In this document: positions 49,874 through 59,594 of the stretch, in pieces
Layout: each line of letters starts with the position of its first letter
Position numbering within the stretch: position 1 is the stretch's first letter
Assembly: GCA_049282265.1 (NCBI GenBank)
Contig: JBAPTR010000162.1
Coordinates: forward strand, 68,236-132,235
Length of the DNA: 64,000 bases
Direction: 5' to 3'
DNA from: CAYUCJ01 sp049282265
GTDB taxonomy: Bacteria > Desulfobacterota > DSM-4660 > Desulfatiglandales > Desulfatiglandaceae
Translations under genes and position numbers: made by a program
The notes under the pieces: generated by a model
The model's database searches: none
Told to the model about the DNA's origin: nothing
The model's input: the letters and a program-made list of their open reading frames with translations, nothing else

Positions 49874-51175
49874 TCAAAACATCAAACCTGGCAGCCAAAG
49901 AGCAAATTGTGGAACAATCATTACCAGTATGAGGACAAATATTTGTATAACCACGAAGGGTGGTACGGATCTCCAGATATCCGCCGTGGAGATCGAGGGT
50001 GGTGCGACACCTTTCATCAGGATCAATGACCAGCCGAAGGGTGGGGTCAGATAAGCCACCTGCATGTTCAGGATAAATATGATTGAGAACCATATGGGGT
50101 CGAAACCAAGAAATTTCGCGATGGGCAAAAAGATCGGCGCACATATGGTCACGATCGCGTAATCATCCATGAACATGCCAAAAACGATGAGTACCAATTG
50201 CATTCCAAAAAGAACAAACCACCTGTTCAAATGGATGCCCTCAATGAACTCCATAACCAGGTCCTGTGCGCCCGCGCTCGTATAAACCACACCAAAAAGA
50301 GTTGCACCAATCAAAATCCACAACGCCATTCCGCTGATATTTATCGAAGATTTGCAGGTCTCGAAAATAACTTTCCAGGTTAGCCGGCCATGGATGATAC
50401 AAATAAGAAAAGCACCCATTGCGCCGACGCCCGCTGCCTCTGTCGGCGTCGCAGCCCCGACGAAAATGGATCCCAGGACCAGGATGATGAGCAGACCGGG
50501 CAGTATGATATCCTTAAGTGCTACAACCCGTTTTCTCCAGGTGACAATCTCGGTTGCAACCGGGGCAGAATCCGGCTGCAAATAGGCTTTGGCGATAATG
50601 TACACAACAAAGAGAAAAGCGCACAGGAAACCGGGCACAATGCCTGCGAAAAAGAGCTTGCCGATCGAGACCCTCGAGATATAACCAAATATGATCATCA
50701 GAATGCTTGGAGGAATGATAATTCCCAGCACTCCACCAGCCATCACACTGCCCAGAGCAAGGGATTTTTGGTAGTTGTGTTTAAGCATTGCGGGCACGGC
50801 AACCAGCCCCATGGTCAAGACACCCGGTCCGAAACCTCCGCACATGGCCAGTGCAACACAGACGATGATGGATACGATAGCCAGCCCCCCTCTCAACCCT
50901 GTTAGCCAGTAACTGAGAGAATGAAACAGACGTTCGGATATGCCGGAATGGACCAGAAAATTTGCCATGACAAGGAACAGTGGAATGGCCATCAACCCCG
51001 GACTGGTTATTTGTGAATAGGTCGTCGTAGCCACTGTATACAAGGCCTGCGGTCCTTCGACAAAATAGGCGAAAATCAGGCTGAGGCCACCCAGTGCAAA
51101 AGCGACGGGCACGCCCAGCGCAAGCAGGGACAGGAGGCCGCCGAACAGGATAAGCGTTATCAACTCAATATTCAT
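49874..51175 (-). CDS. dctM: TRAP transporter large permease (DctM)
   Basis: 433 residues from the ATG at 51175, after GGAGCTAG; longer readings to 51223 add an unlikely soluble start. It is a typical 12-13 helix DctM protein with the opening LILFGGLLSLLALGVPVAFALGG, then GLMAIPLFLVMANFLV and ending in a hydrophobic WLPGLMF. It forms the Na+-driven channel that takes substrate from DctP. Confidence 0.92.
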   Translation of the reverse strand: MNIELITLILFGGLLSLLALGVPVAFALGGLSLIFAYFVEGPQALYTVATTTYSQITSPGLMAIPLFLVMANFLVHSGISERLFHSLSYWLTGLRGGLAIVSIIVCVALAMCGGFGPGVLTMGLVAVPAMLKHNYQKSLALGSVMAGGVLGIIIPPSILMIIFGYISRVSIGKLFFAGIVPGFLCAFLFVVYIIAKAYLQPDSAPVATEIVTWRKRVVALKDIILPGLLIILVLGSIFVGAATPTEAAGVGAMGAFLICIIHGRLTWKVIFETCKSSINISGMALWILIGATLFGVVYTSAGAQDLVMEFIEGIHLNRWFVLFGMQLVLIVFGMFMDDYAIVTICAPIFLPIAKFLGFDPIWFSIIFILNMQVAYLTPPFGWSLILMKGVAPPSISTADIWRSVPPFVVIQIFVLILVMIVPQFALWLPGLMF

Positions 51176-51254
51176 GTGTTCTAGCTCCCAGGAAAAAATC
51201 CTCAGTTCTCGATTCAGCCGCACCGTTCATATTGAATATCCGAGTATGATCTGA

Positions 51255-51734
51255 TTACTCATCTTTTTTCAGAACAAACATGGCGATGCCTTCGAGCAAA
51301 AACAGAAAGGCAGCGATCGGAATGAGTAACTTGAGAGGGTAGAGCGGCATTCGGAAAACCCCGTACGCTGTTTCCCTGACGGCAAGAGATTCGAGGCCCA
51401 TCCAGATGCTCTGCCAGATCAGACATCCGGTAAAAACAACAAATAGAGCAAGCGCCACCATTCTAGCGAAGGACTTGAGCCTGGCCGAAAACGAAACGTA
51501 TACCATTTCTATCCGGATATGCCCGCCCTGGGACAGGGTGTAAATCCCGGCGAAAAGGATGTAAATGCCAAAAATCTGCTTGTTGGTCAGCCAGGCCCAG
51601 CGGGAAGGGCTGTCGAACAGATATCTGCTCAACACTTCGTACGTGATTATACCCATCATAACAAGCGTCAGCATGCCCATGGCCAATCCCACTTTTTCAC
51701 TTATAATATGAATGCATTTGAATATATTTTTCAC
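51255..51734 (-). CDS. dctQ: TRAP transporter small permease (DctQ)
   Basis: 159 residues with four predicted membrane helices and the DctQ core (LVMMGIITYEVLSRYLFDSPSRW). It lies between dctP and dctM in the usual order. Confidence 0.9.
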   Translation of the reverse strand: MKNIFKCIHIISEKVGLAMGMLTLVMMGIITYEVLSRYLFDSPSRWAWLTNKQIFGIYILFAGIYTLSQGGHIRIEMVYVSFSARLKSFARMVALALFVVFTGCLIWQSIWMGLESLAVRETAYGVFRMPLYPLKLLIPIAAFLFLLEGIAMFVLKKDE

Positions 51735-51878
51735 TATTTGCTCCCTTTATCCCCTGAGACAAAATGCACTTCCTCGGATAGTATTTTTCACCTCACGATG
51801 GATCTGAAACTCCCGGGATAGGATCCTCCCCCTCTCAGCCCCGTCTGATGGAATCAGTGCTTCAGATTCGTTTCTTCT

Positions 51879-51916
51879 TATGCCCATCCAAAAATTGTAA
51901 TTTTCGGATGGGCATA
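51879..51916 (-). terminator. Strong hairpin between dctP and dctQ
   Basis: TATGCCCATCC-AAAAATTGTAATTTTC-GGATGGGCATA: an 11-bp perfect stem extended by AAAATT/AATTTT. On the minus-strand transcript it follows dctP by about 100 bases, with no long T-run; it may stabilise the dctP end or reduce read-through, giving more binding protein than permease. The rest of the 284-base gap has no gene. Confidence 0.6.
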
Positions 51917-52018
51917 TTCAGAACACTCGGCCTTCAGCTTTCAGCAAGAGACAAAAGACCATTCGTTAAGCTTATCGCTGACGGCTCCATCTAGAAATCA
52001 TTGACTTCTGGACGGGAG

Positions 52019-53074
52019 CTATTGAATCCCCCTCCATTTTTTGACAAGTTTGATTGCCTTGGCGGTTGCCGGATCCTTCACAGCCTCTTCGTCCATTATT
52101 TTCTTGGCACGCGCTGCATACTTGTCCCGGCACTCCTGGTCCAGTTCTATCGAGAACAATTTGCCCTCTTTGACCAATTGATTAGCCTCATCCATCGCTT
52201 CTTTATACCCGCGTACGGTAGCGTAAAAGTAATCTTTTGCGGCATCCGCAATGATGGCTTTGATATCATCTGGCAGAGAATTCCATTTTTTCATGTTTAC
52301 CTCAATAGAGCCGAGATCGTCGTCATTCTCCATACCACGCAGCCAATAAGGGGCCACCTCATACCACTTCAGACCCGTAATACAGCTTATGTCCCATTCA
52401 GCTGCATCCACCACGCCGGTTTTCAGAGCCACATAAGCTTCTTCACCGGGAACTGAAACGGGTTTCATGCCCACGGCGGCCTGGTAGATCATATCGAGAC
52501 CGTCGGCCCGCACGATCATCCCTTTCAGATCGCTGCATTTCTTTATTTCCTTAGTTGAAAGCGTAATCGGTACCGGGCCGTATACATGGATATCGAGAAA
52601 ATACAATCCCTGTTTGGCATATTCCTCACGAAGGATATCTACTAATCCGCTTTTGAAAAAGAATTTACGGATCGCCTCGGCTTTACCTTCAAAGGTTTTT
52701 TCCTCCGGCACCATAAACGTTCCGGGAAGGCCGAACTCCACGTTGGCCACCGGAATGATGTTTCCCCACACGACTCCCCCACCTTGCATCATGTCCACCG
52801 TCCCCCTCTTGCAGGCGTTGAACAGGTTTTCCGTCGGTACGATATCTGGAGCAGCGAATACCTTAATCTTGACGCGCCCGTTACTCTTTTTCTCCACCGC
52901 TGAAGCAAATTCTTTAAGCAGACCCATGGATATGTCACCATGGGGCCAGGCAGATTGAATTTTCAATCGGTAAACCTTGCCCGCGGCAGCAGCACCGTTG
53001 AGACCAAACAAGGACAGAGTGAATAGGGCAATCAATACGCCCATCCCAAGCGAATGTCTTTTTGTTGCTTTCAT
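52019..53074 (-). CDS. dctP: TRAP transporter substrate-binding protein (DctP)
   Basis: 351 residues with a signal peptide (about 1-30, ending AAAAGKVY) and the DctP fold (SAWPHGDISMGLLKEFASAVE, later GVVDAAEWD and KMPVSV-type ligand loop as GMKPVSVPGEEAYVALKTG). AAGGAGGA precedes the ATG. DctP proteins bind carboxylates (C4-dicarboxylates, keto acids, sialic acid, ectoine, taurine). The transporter sits between a molybdopterin enzyme and the PLP-dehydrogenase cluster, so it may import their substrate. Confidence 0.92.
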   Translation of the reverse strand: MKATKRHSLGMGVLIALFTLSLFGLNGAAAAGKVYRLKIQSAWPHGDISMGLLKEFASAVEKKSNGRVKIKVFAAPDIVPTENLFNACKRGTVDMMQGGGVVWGNIIPVANVEFGLPGTFMVPEEKTFEGKAEAIRKFFFKSGLVDILREEYAKQGLYFLDIHVYGPVPITLSTKEIKKCSDLKGMIVRADGLDMIYQAAVGMKPVSVPGEEAYVALKTGVVDAAEWDISCITGLKWYEVAPYWLRGMENDDDLGSIEVNMKKWNSLPDDIKAIIADAAKDYFYATVRGYKEAMDEANQLVKEGKLFSIELDQECRDKYAARAKKIMDEEAVKDPATAKAIKLVKKWRGIQ

Positions 53075-53308
53075 ACATCCTCCTTCATTTAATTAAAAGC
53101 GATTTGGTTGAGGTTAATTTGCTACACGGATTCCAATTACAATGCCATGGATTCAGCCATTTCTTCATATCACCTCCCATTCAGATTATTATCACTCCAA
53201 TTCGAAGCGAAACTCCGTGTATTCAACCAATTTTTTTATCACCTCCCCTCCTCGGGTACGTCCCTCGGACCTGGTTTGAATAATACCGCTTATGCCTAAT
53301 TGAAGGTG
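53075..53308. other. dctP promoter region
   Basis: 234 bases without a gene. On the plus strand ATCACCTCCC occurs twice (about 53167 and 53239) in similar contexts; on the minus strand this is a repeated GGGAGGTGAT that resembles ribosome-binding sites of lost small genes. No promoter is assigned. Confidence 0.35.
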
Positions 53309-54430
53309 TCATTTAATTTTGAGCATAATTCTTTTCCGAAGTCCTGATACCACCTGCACGTATCCTGCTAACATCCTGTCAACTTCAACATCACCGGTAT
53401 CAACCAATAGAGACTTTTCTCTCAATGAAACAATTTTGTCCATTGTTGCTAAGATGATGATATTTTTCTTCCCTATCTTTTTGATAAGCCTGGGACTTAT
53501 CTGCTGATTGCCCCGGCCGAATATGTAGCCCTGCCCACCGATTACTCCTACAATGATCTTCACTCTCCTGCCTTCGATAATATTCAACAACTGTGACTCG
53601 TTCAGATCCAAGCCAAGAATCTCTCTGTTGCAAACGGCATCCACCCCCAACAAGGCATTTCTTAATCCAAGTCCCACCATTATGGATCTAGTTGTCGTTC
53701 CGGGCCCAATGATATAAATCCAGTCTTTCTCCATATTGTTAATGACGTCACAGGCAATTGCCCTGACAGACGCCTCTTCTCCAGCACGACTGCCCGCCTT
53801 TGCACATTGAACCACCCCTTTTTTATATGGAATTTTGAGGTAACCGTACAATTGCGCTGAAAGCCGGTCACTCCTAAAAGCCACCTCATCAATGTCCATT
53901 ACCTCCGCTTCCCGGAATTGGGTACGCAATGATTCGTCGCCCAGATACATTGCGGCCAGCTCACCGGCATTTCGAGGATTTGTTGCAAAAACAGCCGAAT
54001 GGATTTTGACACCGGCCGGTATACCCAAAACGGGAATCCTGCAGCCTATGACACTGCAAATGTCCCTAGCGGTCCCATCCCCTCCGGCAAACAACAAGAG
54101 ATCGACTTTTGCCTGTGCCATCCTTTTGGCAGCTTTTTTTGTGTCCTCTGAGGTTGTATATCCACTCTTTATCGAACCCGTGACCGTAGGGACAAACCCG
54201 CATTCGCTGGACTCATCTTCACCCATCTCATGGGGATATGTTATGAGTTCGATCCTTTCTTTGAGGTGGACGATATTCCTGAGGGCACAGACAGCCCGCT
54301 TTGGAGCCTCAGGCTCGGCACCCAATTCCATTGCCCTTTCAAGGATCTCCCGCCCGTCGCTTCCTTTGAGCCCGACCCTTCCTCCCATCCCCGCAATAGG
54401 ATTTATGATAAGGCCCACCTTTTTCTTCAT
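53309..54430 (-). CDS. ATP-NAD kinase/AcoX-family protein
   Basis: 373 residues from the ATG at 54430 (MKKKVGLIINPIAGMGGRVGLKG), the typical start of this subfamily; a further upstream start overlaps the neighbour's end. The NAD-kinase-like GGDGTARD motif is near residue 119. AcoX-type proteins are found with acetoin or glycine-cleavage-like dehydrogenase genes and are thought to phosphorylate a cofactor or substrate, but none has a firm assignment. It follows the GcvPB-like gene by 53 bases. Confidence 0.8.
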   Translation of the reverse strand: MKKKVGLIINPIAGMGGRVGLKGSDGREILERAMELGAEPEAPKRAVCALRNIVHLKERIELITYPHEMGEDESSECGFVPTVTGSIKSGYTTSEDTKKAAKRMAQAKVDLLLFAGGDGTARDICSVIGCRIPVLGIPAGVKIHSAVFATNPRNAGELAAMYLGDESLRTQFREAEVMDIDEVAFRSDRLSAQLYGYLKIPYKKGVVQCAKAGSRAGEEASVRAIACDVINNMEKDWIYIIGPGTTTRSIMVGLGLRNALLGVDAVCNREILGLDLNESQLLNIIEGRRVKIIVGVIGGQGYIFGRGNQQISPRLIKKIGKKNIIILATMDKIVSLREKSLLVDTGDVEVDRMLAGYVQVVSGLRKRIMLKIK

Positions 54431-54483
54431 ATTCTTCACTTTGTTGCTGACGGTAACCGTTCCCTGCTGATCCGGCGGGCTTC

Positions 54484-56052
54484 TCACGGCCTTTCCAGGG
54501 CTGATTTACCCTTCTTTTTGACATAAGCTCTCCAGGTAACGGCCCATTTGTCCGGCTCATCCAGATCCTCATATTTAACCAAATGTATGGGTGCCCGATG
54601 AGGAGACGACTTGACAAGCTCGGGATCGGAATAGGCTTCATCCGAGATCGTCCTGAGCACGGCACACCAGTATTTCATATCACCTATCGAGTAGGACTCA
54701 CAGAACTCAGGGGTGAAGGGCTCGGGTACTATCCAAGGATGATGGCTCATAAAGAAAGATTGAAGGCCATAATCCACCATCCTTCGCTGGATATCCATGG
54801 TGCTGACCCCCGTTTCTTCCGTTAGTTTTTCCCAACTCCATCTGGTCTGTTCCAATCGATACTTTCCGGGCGCATAATACCTCACCGTCCCCCGGATTTC
54901 TTCGAGCATTTTGGTCAGGTAATTATTGTTGATGACTGAAGTGCGAGCAACCTCCAATAACCCTTCTGGACCCAAGCTCATTATCCATGAGTACGACCGC
55001 AAGACAGCCGGTATATTCCCAAGGAACTCCCTCACCTTACCAACGCTATCCGGCCTGTCGTAATCCAAATGATATTGTTGTCCATCATAGATGACTGCGG
55101 GTTTTGGCAAGTATCTCGCCAGTTCTTCTCTGACGCCATATGCTGCGCATCCGGGGCCAAAGCTCCCGTGTGGTGATGAGAAGGTCTTGTGTAGGTTAAA
55201 GTGGCATGCATCAAATCCCGCCTCTCTGGCCCTTGTTATGCCCAGTATACCGTTGGCGTTCGCCTGATCGTAAAAGCAAAGTCCGCCAGCTTTATGTATT
55301 AGATCGGTGAATTCCTTAATGCGCGGATTATAGATTCCGGTATCTTCGGGGTTGGTGATCATCAATCCAGCTGTACGTTTAGAGGTAGCAGCTTTAAGAG
55401 CCTCAAAATCCGGATAGCCGTTTTCATCAGGCATCAAGGTGATGACTTTGAATCCGGCGGTTGCCGCCGTCGCGGCATTACAGGGATGCGAGAAAATTGT
55501 GGTAATAATCTCATCCCTTTGGGCGCCCTCTCCCTGTTGAGCGTGAAACGCCCTGAGGATAATAGCGTTGGTATATGTTGCCATCGCACCACCCGGTGGC
55601 TGGAAAGTGAACTGGTCCATGCCCGATATTTCTCTCAGGAATAAATCAAGTCTATAAATTATCTCAAGGATCCCTTGAACTGTATCTTCATCTTGAGACG
55701 GATGTATTTCGGTCATCTCAGATAATCGCGCCAGGGCTTCGTTCACCTTGGGGCTGTACTTCATGGTGGCTGTCCCTTCAGCGTCAATGTTCGTATCCAT
55801 TCCCAGACACATCTGGGAAAGATGCAGATAATGCCTTAAGACCTGTGGTTGGGCGATTTCTGGAAGCCCAGGCGCTTGTTTTCTCCTCATCTTCTCCGGA
55901 ATGTGAGATCTGGCTTCCCCGACTTTCGACTTTATCTCCTGATCTGCCTCAGGGACGCATATGCCGCGCTCTCCTTTTCGTCCCATTTCCATGATGATCG
56001 GCTCACTCCAAACTGGAGACCGGTATTCCCTTACCTTTGGCAGATTTTTCAT
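54484..56052 (-). CDS. GcvPB-like glycine dehydrogenase (decarboxylating) subunit 2
   Basis: 522 residues. It has the P-protein fold type I PLP domain with the Schiff-base lysine K289 in HFNLHKTFSSPHG, GGAMATYTN and ITNPEDTG. The N-terminal 60 residues are unusual in charge. The ATG overlaps the stop of the GcvPA-like gene by four bases, so the two subunits are made together. In the glycine cleavage system this complex decarboxylates glycine and transfers the aminomethyl group to GcvH, but no gcvH, gcvT or lpd is in the window. The physiological reaction may be a variant decarboxylation. Confidence 0.85.
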   Translation of the reverse strand: MKNLPKVREYRSPVWSEPIIMEMGRKGERGICVPEADQEIKSKVGEARSHIPEKMRRKQAPGLPEIAQPQVLRHYLHLSQMCLGMDTNIDAEGTATMKYSPKVNEALARLSEMTEIHPSQDEDTVQGILEIIYRLDLFLREISGMDQFTFQPPGGAMATYTNAIILRAFHAQQGEGAQRDEIITTIFSHPCNAATAATAGFKVITLMPDENGYPDFEALKAATSKRTAGLMITNPEDTGIYNPRIKEFTDLIHKAGGLCFYDQANANGILGITRAREAGFDACHFNLHKTFSSPHGSFGPGCAAYGVREELARYLPKPAVIYDGQQYHLDYDRPDSVGKVREFLGNIPAVLRSYSWIMSLGPEGLLEVARTSVINNNYLTKMLEEIRGTVRYYAPGKYRLEQTRWSWEKLTEETGVSTMDIQRRMVDYGLQSFFMSHHPWIVPEPFTPEFCESYSIGDMKYWCAVLRTISDEAYSDPELVKSSPHRAPIHLVKYEDLDEPDKWAVTWRAYVKKKGKSALERP

Positions 56053-57461
56053 TTTTCAATGACCTCTTTCAACGATTTGGCAAGTTTGTCAATGTCTTCC
56101 TTACTGTGTACTTCGGTAATACAATAAAGGGCGCTGCTGCCCAATTCAGAAAAGTCCTCCGAAAGATCTATCCCGCCAAAAATCTTGCGCTCCAGGAGCC
56201 CCTTATTGATGGCCCGCACTGATATACCGGTCCCATCGAAATTTACCACGAATTCTTTAAAGGCGTTGGATGGAAACAGCACTCTAACTCCATCCAGCCT
56301 CGACAGGGAATCAATAGCATAGTGGGATCGTTGTATGATGGTCTCCCCGATCTTCTGAAAACCCTTGGGTCCCATCAAGGACATATAGACTGCAGCTGCT
56401 ATGGTCCACAGGCCTGCACCCGTTCCCAAGAAATCCTTACCCTTCTCCCTTCCAATATAAGAGGTCCTCTCAAACCGGGTAAATCCAAAGCCGTATTCAC
56501 CTTCTTTGGTCGTTTCCGCAATGCTTATAAGCCAGGAAGGGTATTGGGCCACATACCTCTCCTCGTCCCTGCTGGCTATGAATCCGAACAGCCCCCCTCC
56601 ATAATTCATATGAACACCCAAGGGTTGTGCGTTGCCGACGACGATATCCGCGCCATAATCGGAGGGTGCGGCCAGGACACCCAGAGAGATAGGATCCACT
56701 CCAACAACACTTTCGGCACCCTGTGCATGGGCAATTTCAGAGATATTTGCGCCCTGGGATTCGATACATCCAAAAAAGTTCGGGTTTTCAAAGTAAACCG
56801 CCGCGGTATTGGATGAGATCTTTTTTCTAAGATCTTCAAGATCCATCAAGCCCGTCTCAGGATCATATTCGATGAGCCTGATCGAAATACTGTTCTCGGC
56901 TAAAACAGATTTACAGAAATTCCGTATAACTGCCAGCCTATCAGGGCCCACCGATTTAGGGAGCAAGACTTCCTGCCTGTCGGTTATTCTCGAAGCCATG
57001 CGTAGAGCATTGCCCGCAACAGTGCCCCAGCTGTAACTGCCTTCGCTCACCACATCCATTCCCACAAGCTCACCCATGAGGCTCTGAAATTCGAATTGGG
57101 CCTGCATCCTGCCATAGGTCGAATAAGGCGTACCACCATATGCCGTGAGAAATTCCGAGCGGCTAATAATCTCATCACAAACTGCAGGAACATGATGCTG
57201 CCAGCAACCTCCGCCCAGAAAATTCAGGTAGTCTTCACAGGTTTGATTTTTTGACAAGATACTCTTGACGTGCCGTCTGAGCTCATACTCTGATGGAAAG
57301 GGTTTTGGTAACTTCAGCTTTTCTTTCAATCTCAGTTCTTCTGGAATTTCCTGATATAGCGCCTCAACATCTGACACCCCTATTTTCTTCAGCATCTCTG
57401 ATCTTATTTCCGGTGCGGCATTAGGAATATAAGAATAATCGAATTTATTTTCTTTTTTCAT
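56049..57461 (-). CDS. GcvPA-like glycine dehydrogenase (decarboxylating) subunit 1
   Basis: 470 residues. It contains the typical N-terminal YIPNAAPEIRSEMLKKIGV, FLGGGCWQHHVPAVCDEI and YGGTPYSTYGR. GAGGTGGGGG lies before the ATG. GcvPA has no PLP lysine of its own but supplies part of the active site to GcvPB. It is the first of the pair and follows two dehydrogenase genes on the same strand. Confidence 0.85.
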   Translation of the reverse strand: MKKENKFDYSYIPNAAPEIRSEMLKKIGVSDVEALYQEIPEELRLKEKLKLPKPFPSEYELRRHVKSILSKNQTCEDYLNFLGGGCWQHHVPAVCDEIISRSEFLTAYGGTPYSTYGRMQAQFEFQSLMGELVGMDVVSEGSYSWGTVAGNALRMASRITDRQEVLLPKSVGPDRLAVIRNFCKSVLAENSISIRLIEYDPETGLMDLEDLRKKISSNTAAVYFENPNFFGCIESQGANISEIAHAQGAESVVGVDPISLGVLAAPSDYGADIVVGNAQPLGVHMNYGGGLFGFIASRDEERYVAQYPSWLISIAETTKEGEYGFGFTRFERTSYIGREKGKDFLGTGAGLWTIAAAVYMSLMGPKGFQKIGETIIQRSHYAIDSLSRLDGVRVLFPSNAFKEFVVNFDGTGISVRAINKGLLERKIFGGIDLSEDFSELGSSALYCITEVHSKEDIDKLAKSLKEVIEK

Positions 57462-57519
57462 GACACCCCCACCTCATGAGACGGTTTATTCATTGAATGA
57501 CCCTGACGATCTCGGCTCT

Positions 57520-58314
57520 TTATTGTGCGGTGACCCCTCCATCGATCGTAAATGCAGCTCCCGTGACCCACTTTGACTCATCCGAGGCCAGGTAAAGATC
57601 CATGTAAGCGACATCTATCGGTCCCCCGATACCGATAGGATGTATCGCCTTCATTTTTTCCACGTACTCCTCTTCACTCATCCCGTATCCAGCCGCTTCG
57701 CCTTTTGTCATGGAAGTATGGACGTAGGCCGGATGGACGGAGTTAACACGAATAGTATACCCTTTTTTCCCGCAAGAGAGAGCTGCCGACTTGGTCAGAA
57801 TGGTGACCGCACCCTTGGAGGCACAGTAAGCGAACAAATCCGGCTCGGCCACCAGTCCGTCGATGGAAGACCGGTTGATGATTGAACAGAGCTCTCCATT
57901 GTTTTTCATGGTCATAATGGCATATTTCGTGCCCAGAAATACGCCGGTTGCGTTAACCGCAATCGTGGTGTCCCAGCTTTCAACGGTAGTACTTTCGATG
58001 TCAGCTATTTTGGAAATACCGGCGTTATTGACCAGGATGTTCAATTTGTCGTACAGTTTGACTGTCGTTTCCATCAGAGATTGCCAGTTGTCCTCGCTGG
58101 TTATATCCGAGCAAACAAAGCGGGCCTCACCACCGTCTTGACGAATTTCTTCAATCACCTGCGTACCCTTGCTTACGTTAATATCGGCGACAACCACCTT
58201 GGCTCCTTCCCGGGCAAAGAGCTTGGCGGTGGCGCGGCCGATCCCCTCGGCACCGCCGGTCACGATGGCCACTTTTCCTTCAAGCCTGCCGTTGCCCCCG
58301 CCTTTTTCTTGCAT
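57520..58314 (-). CDS. Short-chain dehydrogenase/reductase
   Basis: 264 residues, classical SDR: TGGAEGIG cofactor loop, NNAG, a catalytic Ser in IINRSSIDG and Y-x3-K in AYCASK; the C-terminus ends TIDGGVTAQ. Asp in the ADIN motif after the second strand favours NAD(H). GGAGGAA is located upstream. It should oxidise a secondary alcohol or reduce a ketone in the pathway encoded here. Confidence 0.92.
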   Translation of the reverse strand: MQEKGGGNGRLEGKVAIVTGGAEGIGRATAKLFAREGAKVVVADINVSKGTQVIEEIRQDGGEARFVCSDITSEDNWQSLMETTVKLYDKLNILVNNAGISKIADIESTTVESWDTTIAVNATGVFLGTKYAIMTMKNNGELCSIINRSSIDGLVAEPDLFAYCASKGAVTILTKSAALSCGKKGYTIRVNSVHPAYVHTSMTKGEAAGYGMSEEEYVEKMKAIHPIGIGGPIDVAYMDLYLASDESKWVTGAAFTIDGGVTAQ

Positions 58315-58392
58315 CCGATCGTTTCCTCCGTAGAGCAGCCTTCCTTTTGAGCCGATGCCTTCCAGCTAAAATTCAACCTTAATCAATCATAA

Positions 58393-59184
58393 TCAATCAT
58401 TCGAAATTGCCTTTAATTCCTGAATAATGTTCCCCCCATCAATAATTATTTCCTGGCCGGTGATGTATTGTGAATCATCTGAAGACAGAAAGACAGCGAG
58501 ATTTCCCAATTCTTGGGTTGTGCCCATCCTCTGCATTGGAATCGATTTATTCAGCCACGTGGCAAATTCATCTTCTTTCATCTGAAGATCAGCCGCCATC
58601 GGACTTGTCAATGGTGTGTCAATAAACCCCGGTAAAATGACGTTCACATTTATTCCATACCTTGCAACCTCTAGAGCCAATGCCCTGCTAAAAGCCGAGA
58701 TAGCTCCCTTGGTCGCAGCATAGGCCGTCAAACCCGGCATTGCAACCCGCGGTCCGGTAACCGATGAAATATTGACGATCTTGCCGTATTTGTGCTTTAT
58801 CATCAGTGAGATGACAGCATTTGTGCAGTTCCACAACCCGTTAAAATTCACCTTGAAGACCTTGTCGCGAAGGTCAGCGGTCATATCGACAAAAGGAGCA
58901 AAATAGGCGATGCCGGCATTATTCACCAGGATATCCACTTTCCCAAACTTTTCTGCTACTTCCCGGGCCGTTTGCTTGGTCTGATCAACATCAGACACAT
59001 CAACCGTATAAGAAAATACCTCCCGATCCAATTTACGCATGGCTTTCGCAGTTTCATGAACTTGATCGGAAATATCCCAAAGCGCGACCGTCGCACCTTC
59101 TGCCGCTACAGCCCTGGCTATCCCTTCCCCAATACCCCGAGCACCTCCCGTAACAATGGCAACCTTGTCCTGCAGTTTTGCCAT
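58393..59184 (-). CDS. Short-chain dehydrogenase/reductase
   Basis: 263 residues, classical SDR with TGGARGIG, NNAG, a Ser in NISSVTG and Y-x3-K in AYAATK. WDISD after strand two favours NAD(H). It has GGAGGAG before the ATG. It differs clearly from the neighbouring SDR, so the two are not a recent duplication and probably serve different steps or substrates. Confidence 0.92.
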   Translation of the reverse strand: MAKLQDKVAIVTGGARGIGEGIARAVAAEGATVALWDISDQVHETAKAMRKLDREVFSYTVDVSDVDQTKQTAREVAEKFGKVDILVNNAGIAYFAPFVDMTADLRDKVFKVNFNGLWNCTNAVISLMIKHKYGKIVNISSVTGPRVAMPGLTAYAATKGAISAFSRALALEVARYGINVNVILPGFIDTPLTSPMAADLQMKEDEFATWLNKSIPMQRMGTTQELGNLAVFLSSDDSQYITGQEIIIDGGNIIQELKAISND

Positions 59185-59342
59185 GATCTCCTCCTATTGA
59201 GTCGTTCATTCCATATCAATCGCAGTAGCGAATCGATATGGCCGATTTCTGGTTGAAACATCCTTCACAATCAATGGAACTCCAACAATATAGTACCAAT
59301 GAAGATATCCAAATTCCCATTTTCCGCTGTTGGATAGATGAG

Positions 59343-59582
59343 TCAGCCACTGGCCAGGACAACAAAAATATTCACAAGTTCACCTTCTCTCAGAACCTCA
59401 TACGTTTTTCTTATGCAGCTGTTTACAGCCACAGACACATTTTCAGATGGCGAAATCTCCACATGGTCAAGAAGATCGGCGATCCTGGATTCATCCGGAA
59501 TTTCCACCACCAGACCACGGTTGTGATCGTATCCCGGTACATCCTGATGTAATGTTCCGAAGAGCTTAACTCTGATCTTCAC
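59343..59582 (-). CDS. MoaD-like small protein next to aldehyde oxidoreductase
   Basis: 79 residues from a GTG start, 12 bases after the aldehyde oxidoreductase stop. It has the beta-grasp pattern (MKIRVKLFGTL, then NIFVVLASG). It ends in Ser-Gly, not the Gly-Gly required for thiocarboxylation of normal MoaD. So it may be a scaffold or chaperone for pterin insertion rather than a sulfur donor, unless Ser-Gly is tolerated. AOR operons commonly carry such a small protein. Confidence 0.75.
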   Translation of the reverse strand: MKIRVKLFGTLHQDVPGYDHNRGLVVEIPDESRIADLLDHVEISPSENVSVAVNSCIRKTYEVLREGELVNIFVVLASG

Positions 59583-59594
59583 GGGAGACCGCTC

